The notes under the pieces were generated by a model. The model was not told where the DNA came from. It was given only the letters and a program-made list of their open reading frames with translations, and ran no database searches. Shown piece after piece: positions 56,336 through 64,000 of a stretch of DNA of 64,000 nucleotides. Position 1 is the stretch's first letter. Each line of letters opens with the position of its first letter. The stretch is from Siphonodentalium dalli (lineage: Eukaryota; Mollusca; Scaphopoda; Gadilida; Siphonodentaliidae): assembly GCA_032622095.1 (NCBI GenBank), contig CP136066.1, positions 45,914,911-45,978,910 on the forward strand, written 5' to 3'. A program made the position numbers and the translations under genes.

Positions 56336-57040
56336 TCACGGGCCGTAGCATATGACACTCAGCCCCATGACAAACATACAATTCAATGTTTCGGAGAAAG
56401 TCTGCAGATGCTGCACTCGATAGAAGAACTCTGTCAAAGAAGTTTTGTTGTCACCATCTGATAGGAATTTCTTCCATTGTCTGGGACACCTTTGTGAACC
56501 GGTCGCGATCTTGAACTGCATCGAACCTTGCTGCGCACGTCGGTCTCTTGCGATGTTCTTTATAGATATGGATGGATATCTATCTACCACACAATCGACC
56601 CTTTTCGCAGACAAATTACTGGAACCATGAGTAATCATTTTCAAAACCAATACTACAAGCTCAGAAAACATCTGAGGTATATTGCCTAGAGTCTGCAACA
56701 GAGCTACTTGTGATAGCCCAATCACGTTGCCTTGATCTTCGCGATGTTTTAAGACACGAGCTTGGTCCTGTCCCCTGCTCAATAGCAACAACGGGTGGAA
56801 CACTGGCGAAGACAACAACGTCTACCATGATGGGTATTTTGGAGGAAGGTGTCGACCCTGTTGAGGACATCCTCGGAGACTTATTATCGATGGCATGGCT
56901 CTGTTGCAGACTCTAGGCAATATACCTCTGACGTTCTCTGAGCTTGCAGTATTGGTTTTGAATATAATTCCTCATTGTTCCAGTAATTCGTAATGCGAAA
57001 AGGGTCGATTTTGTGGTAGATAGATATCCATCCATATCTA
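56336..57040. pseudogene. Inverted duplicate of an Academ-like gene fragment
   Basis: The plus strand at 56,716-57,040 encodes LDLRDVLRHELGPVPCSIAT, GGTLAKTTTSTMMGILEEGV, then LLQTLGNIPLTFSELAVLVL and VDFVVDRYPSISI. The minus strand at 56,336-56,720 encodes a second copy of the last part and continues beyond it: LLQTLGNIPQMFSELVVLVL, AKRVDCVVDRYPSISIKNIA, then FKIATGSQRCPRQWKKFLSD and NKTSLTEFF. The DNA of 56,566-56,720 and 56,885-57,040 is therefore inverted. The protein belongs to the same family as the insert at 13,399-16,700, covering the start of the nuclease-like block that is missing there. The two copies are not close relatives at the DNA level. Frameshifts are present. Confidence 0.6.
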
Positions 57041-57088
57041 TATATTGCTGCGTTATTTATATGAATACTTGCATATTTTCCCATACAG

Positions 57089-57218
57089 CTTGTCGGGGCA
57101 TCGTGTGATAAACAATGCTAACAACCGATTGTATGCAGCATCAGAGTTCGCGGTTACAGCCATTGCTGAGGGTGTTAGGAACGAGTTACAAGAAAATAAG
57201 ATCCATATACGGACTACA
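57089..57218 (+). pseudogene. Orphan second copy of DHRS11 exon 4, catalytic Lys changed
   Basis: After the acceptor TTTTCCCATACAG one base is followed by LSGHRVINNANNRLYAASEF, then AVTAIAEGVRNELQENKIHI and RTT, and a donor-like GTAACA. It aligns with exon 4 over its length, is two codons shorter, has the same phase, and no stop. The catalytic YxxxK is YAASE: lysine replaced by glutamate (GAG). No matching exons for the rest of the enzyme are seen within the following 6.8 kb or before it. It is either a duplicated exon with no function or part of a paralogue whose other exons lie outside the window. Confidence 0.7.
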
Positions 57219-57560
57219 GTAACATATCTATTGTAACCAAATTATATAATATGGCGCATTTTCAGAATTGGTAGCCATGGCAATTAAGTGCCAAAATATC
57301 GTCGGTGACCGGAAGTGGGTATGACATGTGCCTGGTTGTGGAATTGAGCTGCCTAAAGTCGGTACAAAATCGTTTTGTGCCGTCATTCTTATCGACCATT
57401 ACTATCGATGCCGATCAAGGAGTCGAACTTGGCCTGATTATGTCTGCTTCGAGCATATCATTTATGGCAGTGTCGACCAGAGGTCATTTATTTAAGGGGG
57501 TGCGATATGGACGAAGTTTTATTGGGGGGGGGGGGGTGATTTTCCTGTGTCAATGTGCAT
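57219..57560. other. Non-coding stretch
   Basis: A G-run at about 57,523-57,536 (GGGGGGGGGGGGG). No supported gene. Confidence 0.4.
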
Positions 57561-57582
57561 TTTAACTGGCTCAGTGTCATTT

Positions 57583-58640
57583 TCAGCTGTATTTCAACAA
57601 CGTCAACAGTGCCTCTCGATATTGATCTGGGCATGAAACGTCAGCAAAATTCAGTTTGTTCTCTACTGTAGAGGGCGCTACTGGGAATTGGGATCCCTGT
57701 GATAAAGAGCTGACTTCAAGATAAGTGTCTGGTTTGTATACGACTGAGTTCCCAACTACACTGCCGCGCGGTAGGTGAAAGGTTCTATTAGTGTTAAGTA
57801 GCACTGGGACTTTATGTCTTTTACCTAATCCCGAAATCGAGTTGCTAATTTCCAGACCAGGTTCCGATGCCAGGTAACCTTTTTCGATTTGGGCCACTTC
57901 TACTAACGTTGATTTATGAAGTGCGGCTAATTCTTTCGATTTCCTCATACATAAAGTTGAAGTTTGAGGTTTTAATCTAACCTTGTGAGCCAATCTCAAA
58001 AGAGAAGCTATATGTGCGTCCTCTTCCAAAGGCACGTATACATCACTGACCTTGAGACACCCTAGATCATAATACAGTCTGACACCCGTGAGGTTAGCCA
58101 ATCCGACCTGAGATCAAATTCCAGGTCATATCATTTACTACATAAAACTTATGAGTCAATTTTATTTTTGCCATTCTGAAAGTTAGTTCAATGTAACCAA
58201 GTACACCTAATGATTTTCCATTCACGGAGCTGAGGTTAATGTGTTCCATAGTTAGTTTTGGTTGAAACTGTAATGCATCATATACACGTTTGTGAATCAA
58301 GGATACCTCTGCGCCACTATCTACTAATGAACGATATCTATTTTACCTATTCTAACCAAACATGAGCTGGGGCTACCTACGATATTGATGGTTAAATTCC
58401 TCCCATTTGTGGTCTCAATGAGAGGACTTTCTAGTTTTTTTGGTTACGTGGGTGGGGTCATCAGTTGTGGGGGTTTGTTGGCTGTCTGAAATTTCCGGCT
58501 GTGATGTGGTGATATATGGGATGGGTCACGTGACCGATCGGGTTGGTTCCAGTGGTTTCATCGGGATGGTTTCACTGATGGGTTCCATTGCCTATTGCTT
58601 CGGCTTCTAGATTTAGAGGGGCAATTTCTAGCCAAAAGAT
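57583..58640 (-). pseudogene. Ty3/gypsy-like retrotransposon fragment (gag end, protease, start of pol)
   Basis: On the minus strand, from right to left: LARNCPSKSRSRSN (about 58,630), the end of a zinc-knuckle nucleocapsid. Then comes a proline-rich linker, and VDSGAEVSLI (about 58,310-58,280), the active-site motif of a retropepsin. A protease body follows, ending WNLISG near 58,110, and then a 170-residue stretch (MANLTGVRLYYDLG to DQYREALLTLLKY) typical of the linker before reverse transcriptase. The frame is broken near 58,330 and 58,100, and no reverse transcriptase or LTR is seen. It is an old, inactive fragment. The Ty3-like assignment rests on the order of domains. Confidence 0.65.
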
Positions 58641-59480
58641 ATCGATGGCTTAGAGCTAAAACCTGGTATATCCATATTCATATATTTTGCAGGAGAGAGA
58701 AAACTAACTTCAAGTTAAATTATTATGCCAATCAGTGACATATACATATATATATTATTTGCATTAGAGACATCAATATATGCGCTATAAAACCCCCAAT
58801 TTCTGTTGGGCGCATGCAGATATCTATACTAATTAAGAAGCCATTAATGAGGCATGTGTCAGATAAGTGCTTTTACCAGCACAGCAGTAAAGCACATTTG
58901 AGACACAGCGGCTTGGAATAATAAAGTGGCCATTAATAATGGTGTTTACTACAGCCCAGATGTATTATATTGCTAGCACGTGTTCCAATAGACGGTCTTA
59001 TCTGGCAATGATAAATTCTACCATGTTAAGTAGACAGCTTGAAATGTGTATCTGCTGTAACAAGACCCATGATTGTGTTTGCTAGTTTATTGCATTTCTG
59101 CAATTAGACAATATATTGTTTCAATTTGAGATAAGAACCCCCAATGTGTCTCATTGAATGAGTTGGTGCAACAATGATTGCTATATTTCGCTAACATGTT
59201 GTTTGGCTGTATCATTGAGCTATTAGCAACGGTGACTGATACATTAGAATTAAATATGTTAGTTCGCCGTTATAGACTATACACTGGTTTAAAGTACATT
59301 ATTTTATGTAGACATAGCATAGCATGCATTTAGATGGTACTCACATTGTTAGAACTTTCCTATGGAAATCACAAACCGATTGGCTCCTAAACATCGAAAC
59401 ACAACAACTAATCCACTAATATGACATAATTGTTGTTATATAAATCCTGTACAATATAATACAAAATGTTCTACAGTGAA
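58641..59480. other. Intergenic, downstream of the large minus-strand gene
   Basis: AT-rich sequence without supported genes. The 3' untranslated region of the gene should lie in the first few hundred bases left of 59,481; no clear polyadenylation signal was found. Confidence 0.4.
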
Positions 59481-62400
59481 TTAATCTTCATCTGTGTCCT
59501 CATCTGCCTCCTCATTATCCGGCTCAGGTAGATAGTCGACGACACCATCCTCTCCGTTCAATCTTTGGTATAAAGAGTGGAATTCTTCTGGGATCACCCC
59601 AGAAGCACACAACTCCAGAAGGTCCTTCTTTTTTGCCGCCGAGATTGGAAGCAGCTTGTTGTGCCGCTTGTGCAACAATGTTGTAGTGGACGACTGCTGT
59701 GATTTACGGGACTTGCCTATGCACTGTATCTCTTTACATTCTGTGTCAGCGTTGTCCATTTTCACGAAAATTGAGTTTGGAGAAGTTTTCCTGAACTGAA
59801 TACATTTAAATTTTAGCCAGTTAACTTTTATGCCATCAGTTGTTGTCCTTGTATTTCTAAGCAGCTGTTTAGCAATCGCCTTTAAGTCGATGAAATCCCC
59901 ATGTTTCATTGGTACCACTTGATATGGATTTTTTCGCCTGGCCATTCGTATTACTGTATCCCATTGACTCGGAGTGTATATTGGAGTTTTTTTCTTTGCA
60001 AATTCAATTGCTGAGTGCATTGAGTCACATTCCATTTGTGTGTGGCCTGTTTCGAGAAACTTGTGCTCAACTGTATGCATATGGGTGGATGTTCTTATGA
60101 AAGACAGCAAAGCAGCAGCAACGTACTTGTTTCTGTTTTGCCCAGTGCAGTTATCTGAATATAGGATGGCATGCTGGATGTGAATAGGAAGAGCAGACAG
60201 ATACATGTATAGACAAGTCCCAATCTCACACGAACCCCTTTTCCCTTCAGTTTCATTCCACACATAATGGTGCCCTTGATTATTTGCGAGAGAGTAGATG
60301 GACAGGTTGTAACAACTCAGCTTCCTTTTGTAAAATAGCTGACTAACCAAACCACAAGGTGATGGTAGAACGGCTTCCAGATCAAAGCACACTGTTTTAA
60401 CAGTGTTGTTATTAATTGCTAACTGTTTATCGGCAGCCTTTTGTTCTCTAGCTTTAACCTTTCTTTCTTGATGGGCAAAACATTCAGCCTCAGTCATTGG
60501 AGACACTGATCCATTTTGTTGTTTTTCCCTGCTGTACTTTGTACAAACCAGGCACTGGTCTTTCTTGGGGACATGGAAAGAATAATTGAAGTTTTCATTG
60601 AAGAATTTCCGGTACACACCCCTGGAGACCGCTGTAACATTTTTTGCACTGCATAATTCCAGATACAGTTCGTACATTTTTGTTATATTTAGTCCATCCT
60701 GGAGATATTTTAGTTTCGAAGTTGAGCGGGTGTAATGTCCATCCATTACTGGAAAAGACTCTATATGCTGACGAACTACATCACGTTGATCTATGTTTGT
60801 TTTATTTGGCGGGGGGTGCGCTCCACGATTTTCCCGACCAGTGAAGATCCCGTTTGTGCTATATGACATGGCATGATCGATATAAGCTTCCCCGATGCAT
60901 AACGTCTTAGTGAAAAACTGTTTACAGACATTCACACGCTGTCCACCTAGCAGAAATGAAAAGCGCCTGGCAACTTTCCTTTTTTTAGGAACGGGATTCA
61001 TTTCCTGATTTAAATATGTTCGAGTGTCTTGTTGCAGAATATTTGCACAGACAAATTGTTTTTGCTTTTCATAATCTCCCAAAGAATAGTATGTGCTGAA
61101 TATGGTTTGTTTCTCCTCTTCGTTAATCTTCTGTGTACATTTAAATTTGCATTTGTCACAGTCTATCGGCTGAAGTTGCTTTTTACTGACCATTTTTCCC
61201 TTTGACTTTAGGTATTCTTTCCCACTGAGTCTTAATCTCTTCCTTGCATTACACTTCCAATTTTCGGGTGTCGCATACATTTTCCGATATCTCATTTTCT
61301 TCGGGGGAGTTAAAAATGCTGCCCGTTTGCGTGGTGTGCCCTCAGTTGTTTTACCTGTAATGGTCGGTGATTTATGGCTTGAAGAATCCTTACATGGTGT
61401 ACAAGTAATTCCAGGTATACTGCAAGCTGTGCCTTGGACATGTGGAATCACTTGTGTCTGCAGATGTGATGGGGAGGAACATTCACTGACATGTTCTTCT
61501 GATGTGCTAGCTATGGCATTACTATTTGTTGCGTTGTCAATATTGGTGTCTTCTGTTATTTTATTAGCAACAGTTGTCTTTTTGCATGAATTATTCACTC
61601 TCACGCATGTGCCATAGCAAAATAGCGATGCTTCACGGCATAATATTACTGGAACATGTCCTGGTTTCTTCACATGTGGTTCAATGGTAACTACGGGTCG
61701 TGTTAATTCACCTGAATAAATTAGTATGGAAGTATTCAGAATTTCTGATACAGCGATTGGAGCGACATGATCAATATCCACACTCCAGTTTCCGGGATTC
61801 TTTAAAACATCCAACAGATCAAGGAATTTTAGGTATATGTCATTTTCATCCACGTCGGGACAAGGGGGACACACATAGCCCATATATTTCTCAAAGTTAT
61901 CCTCCAATTCGATATAAGTGCGGTTTCTCAGTTGATTTGGACTATATTCGCCAACTTGCTTGCATACAGCAGAAAAGAAACTGTCTCCATCAGCATCGTG
62001 TACAACATCGGCCTTTACCAAATCATTTGCTATGAGGATATTTTTGAGTCTCATCTCTTTGTGTCGGCGCTCCTCTGAACAACTTTCCATTTGAACAGTA
62101 ACTGTTGCGTCCTTGGTGTAAACTGTTTCATCAGCTATATTGTTTTGTTTATGTCGTGTTTTTGATTTTTTCTTCTTTTGAAAGACATTCGACAAGTTCT
62201 CGTCCAAACTTTCACTGCGCTCGGAATCACTGGAGTTCGGTTCTTCAGCCCCGGGCATATACTCGGGATCATTCGATGAATCGTAATATAACAATTGATC
62301 CTCATGTAGTTTGCGCTTCAAATTGATGAGTGGCTCGTCATCAGAGCTGTTAAAGTCATCGTTATCAGCTGCATGTTCTGCGACTTTTGCATTTGATGTA

Positions 62401-62747
62401 TTTTTTACATGTTCTGATTCGTCCCAACACAGCGACTGCTCCACTGATGTAACAATTGTGTCCAAGACTGTTGCTACATCAATGCATATGTTTTCGGAAT
62501 TCTCATGACTGGAACATTTCGATGATTCCACCGGCCTTAGTCGTTCGCATACAGTGGACACAAGTCCATCCAAAACATATTTGATGGAAGAATTGATGTC
62601 CTCCAAAATGCTATCTTGGATATCCGATACAGGTGAATATGCATCAATTTTACACTTCGTTGAAGCTTTTTCATCTCTGTATTGTGCTTCTGCCTCGATG
62701 GCTGCTTCAATTAGTTCAGTCTCATCGGTGTCTTCAATCCATGTATC
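59481..62747 (-). CDS. Large OTU-like plus transposase-like protein, terminal exon
   Basis: One open frame of 1,088 residues runs from a splice acceptor (CATTTCAG, ending at 62,748) to a TAA at 59,481-59,483. Residues are numbered from the exon start. An acidic region (about 80-190) leads to an OTU-like domain (about 235-385): VVHDADGDSFFSAV, LRNRTYIEL and GNWSVDIDHVAPIAVSEILN. The DGDSFF motif has Ser where OTU cysteine proteases have Cys, so deubiquitinase activity is doubtful. A basic, cysteine-containing stretch (480-550) follows. Next is a domain (about 660-950) with KKDQCLVCTKY, VCFDLEAVLPSP, LYSDNCTGQNRNKYVAAALL and FLETGHTQMECDSMH. Its D, D and E/D positions suggest an RNase H-like transposase fold, similar to the DUF7869 type as I remember it. 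The tail is acidic. No internal stops. It may be a domesticated or still mobile transposon gene. Confidence 0.75.
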   Translation of the reverse strand, partial: DTWIEDTDETELIEAAIEAEAQYRDEKASTKCKIDAYSPVSDIQDSILEDINSSIKYVLDGLVSTVCERLRPVESSKCSSHENSENICIDVATVLDTIVTSVEQSLCWDESEHVKNTSNAKVAEHAADNDDFNSSDDEPLINLKRKLHEDQLLYYDSSNDPEYMPGAEEPNSSDSERSESLDENLSNVFQKKKKSKTRHKQNNIADETVYTKDATVTVQMESCSEERRHKEMRLKNILIANDLVKADVVHDADGDSFFSAVCKQVGEYSPNQLRNRTYIELEDNFEKYMGYVCPPCPDVDENDIYLKFLDLLDVLKNPGNWSVDIDHVAPIAVSEILNTSILIYSGELTRPVVTIEPHVKKPGHVPVILCREASLFCYGTCVRVNNSCKKTTVANKITEDTNIDNATNSNAIASTSEEHVSECSSPSHLQTQVIPHVQGTACSIPGITCTPCKDSSSHKSPTITGKTTEGTPRKRAAFLTPPKKMRYRKMYATPENWKCNARKRLRLSGKEYLKSKGKMVSKKQLQPIDCDKCKFKCTQKINEEEKQTIFSTYYSLGDYEKQKQFVCANILQQDTRTYLNQEMNPVPKKRKVARRFSFLLGGQRVNVCKQFFTKTLCIGEAYIDHAMSYSTNGIFTGRENRGAHPPPNKTNIDQRDVVRQHIESFPVMDGHYTRSTSKLKYLQDGLNITKMYELYLELCSAKNVTAVSRGVYRKFFNENFNYSFHVPKKDQCLVCTKYSREKQQNGSVSPMTEAECFAHQERKVKAREQKAADKQLAINNNTVKTVCFDLEAVLPSPCGLVSQLFYKRKLSCYNLSIYSLANNQGHHYVWNETEGKRGSCEIGTCLYMYLSALPIHIQHAILYSDNCTGQNRNKYVAAALLSFIRTSTHMHTVEHKFLETGHTQMECDSMHSAIEFAKKKTPIYTPSQWDTVIRMARRKNPYQVVPMKHGDFIDLKAIAKQLLRNTRTTTDGIKVNWLKFKCIQFRKTSPNSIFVKMDNADTECKEIQCIGKSRKSQQSSTTTLLHKRHNKLLPISAAKKKDLLELCASGVIPEEFHSLYQRLNGEDGVVDYLPEPDNEEADEDTDED

Positions 62748-63128
62748 CTGAAATGAATAATGAAAAATGTTATAAACAAATACTCATAATTTAATAATAA
62801 CTATTATGGCTATTGGAACACATCAGGGAATTAAACAAGAAAGTTGTTGCAAAAACACAGGTTATAGACTGTAGTACAAATTTAATTAATTTTTTCTCTC
62901 TGTAGTTGCAAAATATATTCCGGAAGAATTGTGGCAAAACTTTGAGTTTTGGTCAGAACTAATAGACACTGGTTAATCTGCATGATGAGTAAGTGTGGGT
63001 CCTGTCATTGAAACAAAATTAATAACACTACCCGCGATGGAACCGCAACCGCTTGCTGAAATAATAATCATTTCTAAGTTACATACATGTACATGTACAT
63101 GGTATAAAACTGTACTAAGTGTACTTAC
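62748..63128 (-). other. Probable intron of the large minus-strand gene
   Basis: On the minus strand it begins GTAAGTAC after ATGATG and ends TTATTCATTTCAG before GATACATGG. Both splice sites are good matches to consensus; the intron is 381 bp. Confidence 0.45.
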
Positions 63129-63134
63129 CATCAT
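63129..63134 (-). CDS. Possible start exon (ATG ATG) of the large gene
   Basis: The minus strand reads CTGATTTCTAATGATG|GTAAGT. Two ATG codons sit just before a strong donor, a TGA stop precedes in the same frame, and phase 0 fits the exon at 62,747. The predicted protein would then be 1,090 residues. This is a guess from splice logic alone. Confidence 0.35.
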
Positions 63135-64000
63135 TAGAAATCAGTTGCGTCTAGTTTTAATCTTGTGGTCAGGTTCATGCATAGAGGAGGTATGGGTGTG
63201 TCACCTTGTTGTCTTCTCTTCAGATTTACCAAAATGTTGTGACCATAAATGTTGGAATAATGTCTTATATATCCACATACACAGCCTCACAGGTAGGGTC
63301 ATGAGAGTGACATCATATTTACCACACCGAGGTGCAAAGTGATAAAGAACTCTCCGGGTGGGATGACATTTTAATGGGCTTTCATTGGATTTGCCATCTG
63401 ATTTGATTTTGAAGTAACAGGTTATTTAACTGTGTGACATACTGTGGATATTCTTATTACAGAATAATTTGATTTGTGTGGTTGTTAGCCATTAACAGAG
63501 AGCAATTATCATTGAAATTTTAATCTAAAGCCAGATGTGGGCTATTCGCTCAGCTGTATTTAAATTTATACTGACATTGAATGGTGCCAGCTTGCCATAA
63601 AGTCAGATAGCTTCAATTTCCAGAGATAAATTATATGAGAGCGTTACTGTAGAATGGTGGCATCTGTGTTTAATATATTTTTATAATGTGGACACAGTGA
63701 TGTCTGGGATCTTGTTAGGTTTGGAATAACCTGTTATCTAGAAATGCCAGAATCTACTTACACTCATATGGTACCCTATGGAGATAAGTGGTTAATGTTT
63801 TGATGATTTCTAACCAATATTACCAACTATCCAGGCATCGATTAGATCATCTTGAAGAGCTTGTTTCACTCTCCAATATAACAACAAAACCATATTTTTT
63901 GCGAATTCTGCATTTACCAGGTATTAGCTTTAACCCATCGATATGTGCCTTTGGTTTTCTGTCGTAAAGGGACAATCTCGGGCGAAATTATTACCTTGGC
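63135..64000. other. Upstream of the large minus-strand gene
   Basis: The 5' untranslated region and promoter of the gene may lie here. I see no supported coding region or repeat. ACTTAC at 63,757 is a possible second donor on the minus strand. Confidence 0.4.

Noticed and set aside
56710-56916. Independent 68-codon gene
   Set aside because: The translation belongs to the Academ-like protein family and is part of the inverted fragment there.
59909-62508. Plus-strand frames of 63-111 codons
   Set aside because: They are antisense shadows of the large minus-strand exon.

Overview
The window reads as nuclear DNA of an invertebrate animal. It is AT-rich, genes are split by GT-AG introns, and most of the length is intron or decayed transposable elements. 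The mix of elements suggests a lophotrochozoan, most likely a mollusc: non-LTR elements, non-autonomous Helitrons with minisatellite cores, a tRNA-derived SINE, TTAA-type MITEs and a Ty3-like fragment. No species can be named from the sequence alone.

Layout. (1) 1-10,060 is non-coding, AT-rich and full of foldback and direct repeats. It holds one coding-like island at 8,205-8,628 between two 79-bp direct repeats, and a palindromic TTAA element at 8,911-9,277. (2) 10,060-19,690 is a degraded non-LTR retrotransposon (ORF1, endonuclease, reverse transcriptase, C-terminal zinc-like motif). A 4.5-kb DNA transposon at 12,631-17,167 interrupts it, with long inverted ends and a 3-bp TAA target duplication. 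Removing the insert with one TAA restores the host reading frame exactly. The insert carries a broken gene of a large cysteine-rich transposon-protein family ending in a CXC motif; I infer it is Academ-like. (3) 19,691-26,218 has a SINE, a TTTGCGAT-rich block, a long palindrome and a four-unit satellite. (4) 26,219-49,815, plus strand, is a seven-exon short-chain dehydrogenase/reductase gene resembling DHRS11. Its 12.7-kb first intron holds a 6.6-kb head-to-tail stack of Helitrons (eight units of one family, two of another) inside an (AT)n tract. Intron 3 has a likely GC-AG splice pair with a MITE 11 bp beyond the exon. Intron 6 holds a minisatellite of splice-donor-like units. (5) 49,816-58,640 holds palindromes, a lone second copy of DHRS11 exon 4 with the catalytic lysine changed, an inverted duplicate of a second Academ-like gene fragment, and a Ty3-like gag/protease fragment. 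(6) 59,481-62,747, minus strand, is a large intact exon encoding about 1,088 residues: an OTU-like domain lacking the usual cysteine, followed by a transposase-like domain with conserved Asp/Glu positions. A two-codon first exon is possible at 63,129-63,134.

Only two genes look intact: the DHRS11-like enzyme and the large minus-strand gene, which may itself be transposon-derived. They show no functional link. The main biological interest is the nested and tandem structure of the mobile DNA, and how it crowds splice sites and introns of the dehydrogenase gene.
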